Source: Acinetobacter sp. ANC 4910 (lineage in GTDB: Bacteria; Pseudomonadota; Gammaproteobacteria; Pseudomonadales; Moraxellaceae). Taken from it: a stretch of DNA of 64,000 nucleotides. The notes under the pieces were generated by a model. It was not told where the DNA came from and did not search any database. It saw nothing but the letters and a program-made list of their open reading frames with translations. The stretch is from NCBI RefSeq assembly GCF_004331035.1, contig NZ_SJNT01000001.1:34-64033 (forward strand). The letters are read 5' to 3'. The first letter of the stretch is position 1, and the number at the start of each line of letters is the position of its first letter. Positions 56,597 through 64,000 of this stretch are shown here, piece after piece. Position numbers and translations under genes: made by a program.

Positions 56597-57471
56597 TTAG
56601 AAGTTGTAACGTGCCATAGCACCTACGCGATTATCTTTCCATTTTTAGCAAAGGAAGTTTCATGCTCGCTATAGATATATTCCATCCCTAGCGTGACTAA
56701 TGCAGCGGAGCGATCGTCATCACGCCCTTTTTCTAAACCCAGAAAAAATGATGTATCTGCATTGAATTTATCGCTATAACGCACTATTGGGGTACGGAAC
56801 GTACCAATTCCTAAGGCTGCATTAAAATCAAGCATTTCAGGTTGTAAGTCAGTGACTAGAAAGGTCGAGGTTGTTTGACCCAATAACCAGTTATTCAGGG
56901 TTAAATAGGGATGGTGAATGCGTAGTGAATCATTACTGCCACGAAAATCGACTTCGATTTTACCGCCGACATCTTGATCTTGAATCGGTGCTTTAAAAGC
57001 TAAACTTAAACGAGTTGGGATTGCGGCACTATAAAAACGATCTTCTGTTTTATTTTTATGTATTACGTCACTCAAGGCTACCGCATTAATACGGTTAAAA
57101 ATTGCATCATCACCATCAAATTGGGAAGAGGCATCGCCACGGACAAATCCGTAGAGTTTAACTTCAGAACCACCCACAGTCTTAACCTGTAAAGGTGATG
57201 CTTTTTCAGTACTTGCGGAATGAACAGGTATTTTCACAACAACTGTAGATGTTGTCGTTTCTGGCTTTGTTGTATTGCTCACCACTGCTGATTGTTGTAC
57301 TTGTGGAAAATTTTGCTGAATCAAAGCTTTTAATGTTTCGACTTCCGCTCGTAATTGTGCAATTTCCTCTTGCTCAGCAGATGCTGCGTGAGTCACTGTC
57401 ATCATCGAAGTTGCAATGGTAATTGCCAAACTTTGACGAATCGCAGGCTTCTTCATGAGGGATAAACTCAT
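56597..57471 (-). pseudogene. Degraded DcaP-type porin gene (internal deletion plus frameshift)
   Basis: The frame from 57471 encodes 282 residues similar to the intact porin at 57776-59131: signal peptide, coiled-coil AEQEEIAQLRAEVETLKALI, then KLYGFVRGDASSQFDGDDA and DVGGKIEVDFRGSNDSLRI. About 165 residues of the barrel are missing near residue 253, where GLEKGRDDDRS joins LVTLGMEYIYSE. The frame then stops at 56623 because one base is missing near 56636. Reading the next frame restores the normal porin ending (DNRVG...ARYNF) with a stop at 56597-56599. Unlikely to make a functional porin. Confidence 0.8.
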
Positions 57472-57731
57472 TCCAAGCTCCTTGTTCGTTTGGTAATTTT
57501 CAAGTTATAAATCTATTTACATTGGGTAAACATAAATAGAGCTATACGACAATATCAATTTTTTAATCAATATCTATCGAAAACGAAAGCGCAACATTAT
57601 GCTGAATTTTTGCCAAAAATCTTATTATTTTTTTTAAACTCTGATTTAAGTGTTTCTAATTTAATCTACTTTTTGTTCAATTATTCTCTTTTTGTAACTT
57701 TTAATTTCAGCTAACCATTTGTTTAAATCAA

Positions 57732-57760
57732 TAAAAAAAGAGGCATAAGCCTCTTTTTTT
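57732..57760 (-). terminator. Terminator after the dcaP-like porin gene
   Basis: AAAAGAGGC and GCCTCTTTT with an ATAA loop form a 9-bp stem, followed on the minus strand by T-rich sequence. It also reads as a terminator on the plus strand. Confidence 0.8.
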
Positions 57761-57775
57761 ATTTGAATAGAATAT

Positions 57776-59131
57776 TTAGAAATTATACAGTGCAACCACG
57801 TTTACACGATTTTCTTCACCTGTTTTACTGGTTAAAGGCGTTGTTGCATTGGGCGCAGAGAAGGTTTCACGTTCACCGTAGGTGTATTCAAGACCCAAAC
57901 TCACTGGTTTGATTGGGCTATAAAACACATTTGCCCAAGCTTGCCACAAGTCTTTATTCAAAGCACTTTGGTTTTTAGATGCATTGATATAATCCAAATC
58001 TGTATCATGCTTCATATAACCATAGCCCAATGTACCACGCAATTTTGGATTAAACTGCTGAGTAATGCCGACCGTAATTGAGTCAAATTCACTTTGTTGA
58101 ATATTTTTATTGGCATCAATTGCATAGCCAGGGTTTGACCATGATACAAAACTACTATCCCCTTTGACATGGTAGTAATCTGCTTTTAACGTTGTGCTTG
58201 GCGTTACATTATATTTTGTTCCCAAGCCTACACCCCACGCTACTTTTTCATCGTCAGAAGTTTGCTTATCTGCCACCATGGTACGTGCCGAAATAATACC
58301 TGCATTGTTGGCAAATTTATGATTCAAACGTGCTGTCAGTGCTGGAATTCGCATTTGGTTATCTGGATCTGAACCCAAGGTCCAAGCGGTTCCAGAGACT
58401 GAATCCGAACTATATTTAGAATCTTCCAGAGCAAAGATTAAGTTAGTTTCTGGCGTAAAAGTACTGCTATAACGTACTTGTGGTGTACGTTTAACTGCAC
58501 CACCGACATAGCCTAAAGCATCAATGGTTTCTGGCATATAATCAGGCACAGCAAAGTTTGACCATGTTTGACCAATGAGCCAGTTGGCATAAGTTAAGTA
58601 TGCATGGCGAATACGTAAAGTATCATTGCTACCCAAAAAGTCGACTTCAACTTTACCAGCAACATCACCCGCCTGAGTTGGCGTCTTAAAGTCAAAACCT
58701 AAGCGTGTTGCAGCTAAAGTAGATTTGAATAGATCACTATTTCCTGGTGCTCCGTCTAAGGCAGCTTTATTGATTTGGTTATATGGATGCGCTCTGCTTG
58801 GACCACCATCAATTTGATAAGTCGCATCTGCGCGGACATTGCCGTAGAAATTAACTTCAGCCCCACCAACCGTAATCCCTAAGCCTTTTTTCTCTGCTAC
58901 TGGTTTTGCAGGTACAGGTTGAGCAGTTGCCTGAACCTGATAACTCTGCTGCTGCGTGTTCATTTGCTTTTGTTGCTGTGCATATTGCTCTAACATGCCT
59001 CGCAACTCTTGAACTTCTTTACGTAATTGTTCAACTTCCGTATTGGTATCTGCCTGTACAGTTCCTGCTGCAACCACACCCATCGCTAATACTAACGTTT
59101 TTAAACGCACAGACATCTTTTGAGTCGTCAT
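57776..59131 (-). CDS. dcaP: DcaP-type outer-membrane porin
   Basis: A 451-residue trimeric-type porin of the Acinetobacter DcaP family, associated with uptake of dicarboxylic acids and similar negatively charged solutes. Signal peptide MTTQKMSVRLKTLVLAMGVV to about residue 27; N-terminal periplasmic coiled coil (EVEQLRKEVQELRGMLEQY, ~32-50, with a Gln-rich tail); the barrel starts at VNFYGNVRADATY and ends in the typical aromatic VVALYNF. I chose 59131 because TAGGG lies 8 bases upstream; a start at 59152 is also open. Confidence 0.9.
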   Translation of the reverse strand: MTTQKMSVRLKTLVLAMGVVAAGTVQADTNTEVEQLRKEVQELRGMLEQYAQQQKQMNTQQQSYQVQATAQPVPAKPVAEKKGLGITVGGAEVNFYGNVRADATYQIDGGPSRAHPYNQINKAALDGAPGNSDLFKSTLAATRLGFDFKTPTQAGDVAGKVEVDFLGSNDTLRIRHAYLTYANWLIGQTWSNFAVPDYMPETIDALGYVGGAVKRTPQVRYSSTFTPETNLIFALEDSKYSSDSVSGTAWTLGSDPDNQMRIPALTARLNHKFANNAGIISARTMVADKQTSDDEKVAWGVGLGTKYNVTPSTTLKADYYHVKGDSSFVSWSNPGYAIDANKNIQQSEFDSITVGITQQFNPKLRGTLGYGYMKHDTDLDYINASKNQSALNKDLWQAWANVFYSPIKPVSLGLEYTYGERETFSAPNATTPLTSKTGEENRVNVVALYNF

Positions 59132-59865
59132 CCTAAATTCCCTATCCATCACAGTTTAAATTATTGTTTGTTCATTCCACTGAACATTTCTTGAGCCAAA
59201 ATGTGACAGATAAGTCTTATATCGACTATATATGCTTTAGTCGAAGGCTATTTTTCTGTTTTTTATACAAATTACCATTCTGTTTGCAATGAAATTGCGA
59301 CTAAGTCTTTGTCTTTTCAATATAAGTATCGAATTATTATTCATAAATAATGAATTATAATTCATTATTTTAAAAACTGGATTGGACTAAGCTGATGATT
59401 CCCCCTAGAGATAATACCTTTAAGGTATTGAAATCAACCTATTAGATGTGATTTTTTCTTAAAACCATACCCAGAAATTTCTTATTCATCTGTCTCATTA
59501 TTATATTGTTGTATAATCCTGAACTCGTATTATTCACTCAAACCCGACAACACTGAAAAATCAAAATAGAGACTTAGCCTTTATTCAAAACACAGACTTT
59601 AATTTTTATCTTTACGCTCAATCTTTCCAAATTTTCTCTGTGGCTTCGCTACCTAATCTTACGAAACAATGCTAAGAGATTTTCATTTTAATCAATAACG
59701 ATTAGGTCAATTGCCGTAGCTTTAAATCAAATATACAAAGCTGTTTGATGACAGCATTTTCATTGAATTATATTCAGGTCCATAGGTTTAGATTCATCAT
59801 TTCAAGCAAAACTTTGTCAGTAAAACTTATACTGAATGTAAGCAGTCTGTGCATAAAACACACAT
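59132..59865. other. Noncoding region upstream of dcaP
   Basis: About 730 AT-rich bases. A 7-bp inverted repeat TCGACTA / TAGTCGA lies at 59222-59244, roughly 90 bases ahead of dcaP and possibly an operator. No gene, terminator or RNA is otherwise evident in the stretch. Confidence 0.45.
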
Positions 59866-59867
59866 AA

Positions 59868-59897
59868 AAAAGGCGTAATTTAAATTACGCCCTTTTG
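59868..59897. terminator. Terminator after the ypfJ-like gene
   Basis: GGCGTAATTT and AAATTACGCC form a perfect 10-bp palindrome flanked by A and T runs. Confidence 0.85.
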
Positions 59898-59912
59898 CAC
59901 TCAGCTTAAAAA

Positions 59913-60824
59913 TTAAATCGCTTGATTAAAGGTATCGCAGTCTTTTAAGTTGCCTGATTTAAGACCTGCTTGAAACCATTTCATCCGCTGCTGACTAGAA
60001 CCATGCGTGAAGCTGTCAGGAACAACCTGTCCTGTTGATTGCTTTTGTAAGTAATCATCCCCAATTTTATGGGCAGCATCCATCGCTTCTTCAATATCAC
60101 CCTGTTGTAAAAACTGAGTGCGCTGTTGGTTATGATAGGCCCAAATACCTGCTAGGCAGTCGGCTTGTAATTCTTGACGCACCGAAAGTTGATTCGCTTC
60201 AACTCTCGAAGTTTGTGTGCGCGCTTTATGAACCTGATCAGAAATTCCCAAAAGGTTCTGCACATGGTGTCCAACCTCATGTGCAACCACATAGGCTTGA
60301 GCAAAGTCGCCCGCTTGATCTTGGCGAGTCAGTTCTGTTTGGTTTTGTTCACCACCAATGCCCATCTGCTGACGCATATCTTTAAAGAAAGTCGTATCAA
60401 TATAAACTTTCTGATCGACTGGACAATAAAACGGCCCCATAGCCGCTTGCGCCGCACCACAACCTGAATTCACAACCCCAGTAAACATCACCAGTTTCGG
60501 TGCGGTATACTGCTGATTCAACTGTTGCTGAAACACCACATTCCACGTGTCTTCAGTATCTGCCAATACTGTGCCAATAAAATCCATGGCTTCTTGCTGC
60601 TCTGGGGTTGGATTATCCAAACCTTTGGTCTCAGTACCACCCGAAGCTTGCTGTGTGACTTGCTGAGTGGCTTGATACGCCTGCTGTGGATCTACTCCAA
60701 AAAACTTCCAGGCGACAAATGCAACTACCAAGCCAAGAATACTGAAGCCACCCATTTTGCGACCTGCACCACCACCACGGCGGTCTTCAATATTGCTACT
60801 GACACGACGACCTTTCCAACGCAT
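59913..60824 (-). CDS. ypfJ: YpfJ-type zinc metallopeptidase
   Basis: A 303-residue protein of the neutral zinc metallopeptidase (YpfJ/KPN_02809) family. The N-terminus RWKGRRVSSNIEDRRGGG is family-typical, followed by one membrane helix (~28-46), then a large extracytoplasmic domain with the zinc motif VVAHEVGHHVQNLLG (HExxH, ~180) and LQADCLAGIWAY (third ligand). AAGGAATAAGG precedes the start. Substrate unknown. It is 39 bases downstream of the DUF808 gene. Confidence 0.9.
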   Translation of the reverse strand: MRWKGRRVSSNIEDRRGGGAGRKMGGFSILGLVVAFVAWKFFGVDPQQAYQATQQVTQQASGGTETKGLDNPTPEQQEAMDFIGTVLADTEDTWNVVFQQQLNQQYTAPKLVMFTGVVNSGCGAAQAAMGPFYCPVDQKVYIDTTFFKDMRQQMGIGGEQNQTELTRQDQAGDFAQAYVVAHEVGHHVQNLLGISDQVHKARTQTSRVEANQLSVRQELQADCLAGIWAYHNQQRTQFLQQGDIEEAMDAAHKIGDDYLQKQSTGQVVPDSFTHGSSQQRMKWFQAGLKSGNLKDCDTFNQAI

Positions 60825-60863
60825 AGCCTTATTCCTTATTTTTATGAAGTAGACTTTTTAAGC

Positions 60864-61790
60864 TTAAGCCTGTTTTGAGTTCGGCCAAATCTTTTTAAAC
60901 ACAGTTAGTACAAGAATGACTGCCAAGCCTGCGGCAATACCAATCATCAAATTAATTAAAGTTGGCGTTAATGCCCCAACAATACTGCCAAAATTAGGAA
61001 TTAACTCTAAGTGATCTACCGTATTTTCGGTAAAATGATGAATCAGTGGTACGGCATGGTTAATAATCCCACCGCCTACCAAGAACATCGCAATGGTGCC
61101 AACTACAGTTAAAGTTTTCATGAGCTTAGGTGCAAAAGCCAATAAAAAGCGTCCCACTTTCTGTTTCGCATTCGAGCCTTGTTGAGTTAAGTACAGCCCA
61201 ATATCATCAATTTTGACAATCAATCCGACAAATCCGTATACACCGATGGTCATTACAATCGCAATAATGCTGAGTACAGTCAATTTACTGATAAAGGTAG
61301 CTGTCGCTACTGTACCCAAAGAAATCACCACAATTTCTGCAGACAGAATAAAGTCGGTACGAACCGCCCCTTTGATTTTCTCTTTCTCAAAGGTCACTAG
61401 GTCAGTTTCAATGGTGTGAAGCTCTTCTTCTGCTTCCTTCTCATTGCTCGCCTTGCGATGTTGCAAACTGTGTAAAACTTTTTCTACACCTTCATAACAT
61501 AAGAATAAACCACCAATCATTAATAATGGATTGATCAGCCAAGGAGCAACCACACTAATTAGCAAAGCCAGAGGCACTAAAATTAATTTATTAACAAAAG
61601 AACCTTTGGCGACACTCCAGACTACAGGCAATTCGCGTTCTGCACGTAAACCGCTGACCTGTTGTGCATTGAGCGCCAAGTCATCCCCCAAAACACCCGC
61701 TGTTTTCTTGGCAGCCACTTTGCTCATGACAGCAACGTCATCTAATACGGTCGCAATATCATCTAATAATATTAATAAGCTACTTGCCAT
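60864..61790 (-). CDS. DUF808 family membrane protein (YedI-like)
   Basis: A 308-residue inner-membrane protein. The N-terminus [20 protein letters not shown] with [19 protein letters not shown] is the DUF808/YedI hallmark. Hydrophobic segments lie at ~70-100, ~150-190, ~220-250 and ~270-300. Function unknown. Same strand as the ypfJ-like gene, probably co-transcribed. Confidence 0.9.
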   Translation of the reverse strand: MASSLLILLDDIATVLDDVAVMSKVAAKKTAGVLGDDLALNAQQVSGLRAERELPVVWSVAKGSFVNKLILVPLALLISVVAPWLINPLLMIGGLFLCYEGVEKVLHSLQHRKASNEKEAEEELHTIETDLVTFEKEKIKGAVRTDFILSAEIVVISLGTVATATFISKLTVLSIIAIVMTIGVYGFVGLIVKIDDIGLYLTQQGSNAKQKVGRFLLAFAPKLMKTLTVVGTIAMFLVGGGIINHAVPLIHHFTENTVDHLELIPNFGSIVGALTPTLINLMIGIAAGLAVILVLTVFKKIWPNSKQA

Positions 61791-61987
61791 TATATTTATC
61801 CTAAGAAATTTGCTCTATTTTAATGGGATATGAAGAAAAAAACTGTATTTGCTTGATGATTTCTTTCCCAATTAATTTTTTTTCTACTTCTATTTTTTCT
61901 GACTGACATTAAAAAAAATTATGCCGTACAATGTAACCCATTAATTGACTGCAGATGTAGTAAATACACTACTTTTTGGAAAAGAAA

Positions 61988-63001
61988 ATGAGTAATCAAG
62001 ATAATCGCCCAGTCATTTTGACTGGCGACCGTCCTACAGGGCAACTTCACTTAGGTCATTTTGTTGGTTCGTTACGTTCACGTGTGGGTTTACAAGATTC
62101 GCATCATCAACATCTTTTATTGGCTGATGCACAAGCATTGACTGATAATGCCGACAATTTTGAAAAAGTACGTCGTAACATTATTGAAGTTGCTACCGAT
62201 TACTTAGCAGTTGGTATTGACCCAACCAAAACTACCATCTGTGTTCAATCTTGCTTACCTGCATTAAATGAACTCACGATGTTGTATCTCAACTTCGTGA
62301 CCGTTTCACGTTTAGAGCGTAACCCAACGATTAAATCTGAAATTCAGATGCGTGGTTTTGAACGTGATATTCCAGCGGGCTTCCTATGCTATCCAGTAGC
62401 TCAAGCTGCCGACATTACCGCATTCAAAGCGACTATTGTTCCTGTTGGTGAAGACCAAATTCCAATGATTGAACAAACCAATGAAATTGTTCGTCGTATT
62501 AACCGTCAAATCGGTCAAGACCTATTACCAGAATGTAAAGCACTGCTTTCTAATATGAGTCGTTTACCTGGCTTTGATGGTAAAGCAAAAATGTCAAAAT
62601 CATTAGGCAACACCATTGTGCTTGATGCAAGCGATAAAGACATTAAAAAAGCCGTAAATGCGATGTATACCGACCCGAACCATCTGCGTATTGAAGATCC
62701 AGGTCAAGTCGAAGGGAATATTGTATTTACTTATTTAGATGCTTTTGATCCAAATAAAGAAGAAGTCGAAGAGTTAAAAGCACATTATCGTCGTGGTGGT
62801 TTAGGCGACGGTACAGTGAAAAAACGCTTGGAAGCGGTATTAAAAGAATTGATCGAACCCATTCGTGAACGTCGTATCGAGCTTGCCAAAGATCCTGATT
62901 ATATTATGGACATTTTAAAGGCTGGCACAGATAAATGCCGCGATATTACCCAACAAACATTAGATGAAGTTAAATCAGGTTTAGGTGTATTCCACTTCTA
63001 A
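61988..63001 (+). CDS. trpS: Tryptophan--tRNA ligase
   Basis: A 337-residue class I aminoacyl-tRNA synthetase. HIGH-type motif in TGDRPTGQLHLGHFVGSL (~10-27) and KMSKS in GKAKMSKSLGNT (~195); the LVLADAQALTDN-type region (LLADAQALTDN) is also present. I start at the ATG at 61988, with GGAAAAG upstream; the open frame from 61976 begins at a TTG inside that site. A terminator follows. Confidence 0.96.
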   Translation: MSNQDNRPVILTGDRPTGQLHLGHFVGSLRSRVGLQDSHHQHLLLADAQALTDNADNFEKVRRNIIEVATDYLAVGIDPTKTTICVQSCLPALNELTMLYLNFVTVSRLERNPTIKSEIQMRGFERDIPAGFLCYPVAQAADITAFKATIVPVGEDQIPMIEQTNEIVRRINRQIGQDLLPECKALLSNMSRLPGFDGKAKMSKSLGNTIVLDASDKDIKKAVNAMYTDPNHLRIEDPGQVEGNIVFTYLDAFDPNKEEVEELKAHYRRGGLGDGTVKKRLEAVLKELIEPIRERRIELAKDPDYIMDILKAGTDKCRDITQQTLDEVKSGLGVFHF

Positions 63002-63021
63002 GCTCATTTGAACTACATCAC

Positions 63022-63055
63022 AATTAAAGGTCTTTTATAAGGCCTTTAATTTTTT
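63022..63055 (+). terminator. Intrinsic terminator of trpS
   Basis: AATTAAAGG and CCTTTAATT pair around a short loop, followed by a T-run. Confidence 0.85.
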
Positions 63056-63171
63056 ATAGCATAAAAAACCACCAACTTAATCACAAGATCCTCTCATTAT
63101 TAACGTTATTTAACATGAAGTAACGTGATTGCTCATGATCTTGAAATCCATTGCGATTATCATTACCCCAT

Positions 63172-63274
63172 GATTTAGGAAATCCTAAATTGATAACATT
63201 TCTCCTTAACCGAACTGTGCAAACAGATTCGTTGTTCTACGCAATGATCACCCCAATCGTTGCGTATTTTTTTT
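63172..63274 (+). ncRNA. Candidate small RNA ending in a strong terminator
   Basis: No gene lies between the trpS terminator and 63383, yet a strong intrinsic terminator is present: TACGCAATGAT (63238-63248) pairs with ATCGTTGCGTA (63256-63266, one G-U pair) and is followed by TTTTTTTT. Upstream are two further hairpins: ATTTAGG / CCTAAAT (63173-63190) and GAACTGT / ACAG-A-TTC (63212-63230). Three hairpins with an orphan terminator suggest a small RNA, 5' end undefined. A leader attenuator of the following gene is an alternative. I do not recognise the RNA. Confidence 0.45.
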
Positions 63275-63382
63275 GTCTCAAAGTTTTTTAGACTTATTCT
63301 CATTTCGGTGCTATCTTAGACAATAAAGAACAAATTTGTATTTTATTTGTTATAAATAACATTAAAAAAAGAGAATTCGATC

Positions 63383-64000
63383 ATGTGGGAACTTGTGACG
63401 CACCCGTCAAATCTCATTTTTAGCATTTCTATATGCCTACTCTTTCTCTTTGCCTTTTTTGAGCTGACTTTATTGTTATTGGGTGGTGGCACTCAAGGTA
63501 TCCTCGATCAACTTTTACCCGCTGATCTCACTTCACCCGAAGTCGATATAGACACTGAAGCCAGTTGGTTGTTACAGGTTTTAGACTGGTTATATTTGGG
63601 GCGTGTGCCTTTATTAATTTGGTTTATTATCTTTCTTACCATTTTTGGTCTATTTGGGCTGTTATTACAAACAGTTGCTCACTTATTTACAGGAACCTAT
63701 TGGAGTGCTTGGCTCTTAGCACCCGCCAGCTTCTTCTTGTGTATGCCATTGGTACGTTTCACTGCGAAAGTTGTCTCAAGAGTTTTACCACAAGACGAAA
63801 CCACAGCAATATTTAGTGAAGAGTTGGTTGGTCGTACTGCGGTAATTGTCATTGGTATTGCTAAACCCCATTCCCCCGCTCAAGCCAAAGTCAAAGATCA
63901 ATTTGGACAAATTCATTATGTTTTGGTTGAACCAGAACAAGCAGATGCTTTTAAACAAGGTCAGCAAGTGATTCTGACCCAAAAAACAAAAATTGGCTTT
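63383..64000 (+). CDS. yqiJ: YqiJ-like membrane protein, partial (runs off the window)
   Basis: The frame from ATG at 63383 is open for 206 codons to the end of the window, with no stop. It has an N-terminal membrane helix (SNLIFSISICLLFLFAFFEL, ~9-28), two more at ~75-100 and ~110-130, then a soluble beta-rich domain (ELVGRTAVIVIGIAKPHSP...). This layout matches YqiJ/OB-fold NfeD-like proteins, which usually sit next to a flotillin (YqiK); that gene, if present, lies beyond the window. Confidence 0.8.
   Translation, partial: MWELVTHPSNLIFSISICLLFLFAFFELTLLLLGGGTQGILDQLLPADLTSPEVDIDTEASWLLQVLDWLYLGRVPLLIWFIIFLTIFGLFGLLLQTVAHLFTGTYWSAWLLAPASFFLCMPLVRFTAKVVSRVLPQDETTAIFSEELVGRTAVIVIGIAKPHSPAQAKVKDQFGQIHYVLVEPEQADAFKQGQQVILTQKTKIGF

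Noticed and set aside
63140..63190. Fur-box-like sequence (CGATTATCATT) ahead of the yqiJ-like gene
   Set aside because: Only a partial half-site match, and no iron-related gene is visible nearby.

Overview
The window looks like an Acinetobacter chromosome: AT-rich, with DcaP-type porins, a GntR-prpB-prpC-acnD cluster, and housekeeping proteins (Lon, RlmH, GdhA, Adk, PBP2, RsmD, Nth, TrpS) whose sequences I recognise as Acinetobacter-like. This genus call rests on remembered protein similarity and was not computed. I see no rRNA, tRNA, CRISPR array or intact insertion sequence.

Positions 1-17,900 form an accessory module. The left edge holds the tails of two transposases. An imperfect ~95 bp direct repeat occurs at 115-209 and again at 17802-17897 and brackets the module. 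Inside, eleven tightly packed minus-strand genes (9914 down to 614) encode a Tad/Flp type IVb pilus system: Flp pilin, TadG-like and TadE-like proteins, a secreted unknown, a second tiny Flp-like prepilin, CpaB/RcpC, the secretin, an FHA-TadA ATPase fusion, TadB, TadC and a DUF192 protein. Diverging from the pilin is a three-gene plus-strand operon: a large TadE-like pseudopilin, a 1,853-residue secreted RHS protein with a variable C-terminal domain that looks like a zinc-dependent phospholipase-C-type fold, and a secreted beta-helix protein. This Tad plus RHS plus beta-helix arrangement is the most unusual thing in the window.

Positions 17,900-37,950 are core metabolism and stress functions: the 2-methylcitrate cycle (GntR regulator, prpB, prpC, acnD; no prpF), a copper-type P1B ATPase with three YHS domains facing its MerR regulator, 5-formyl-THF cyclo-ligase, Lon, a VOC protein, a candidate small RNA, an M28 peptidase, RlmH, a DOPA-dioxygenase-like enzyme, a META lipoprotein, glutamate dehydrogenase, RnfB and endonuclease III.

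Positions 37,950-64,000 carry adk, a DUF445 membrane protein, PBP2 (mrdA), rsmD and a group of three small His-rich lipoproteins. These are followed by an aromatic hydroxylase, GST, LysR, MFS and TetR group, a thioesterase, a patatin, two sodium symporters (AgcS, GltS), a broken and an intact DcaP-type porin, a zinc metallopeptidase, a DUF808 protein, trpS, a second candidate small RNA and the start of a YqiJ-like gene that runs off the end. Many genes end in clear intrinsic terminators, listed individually.
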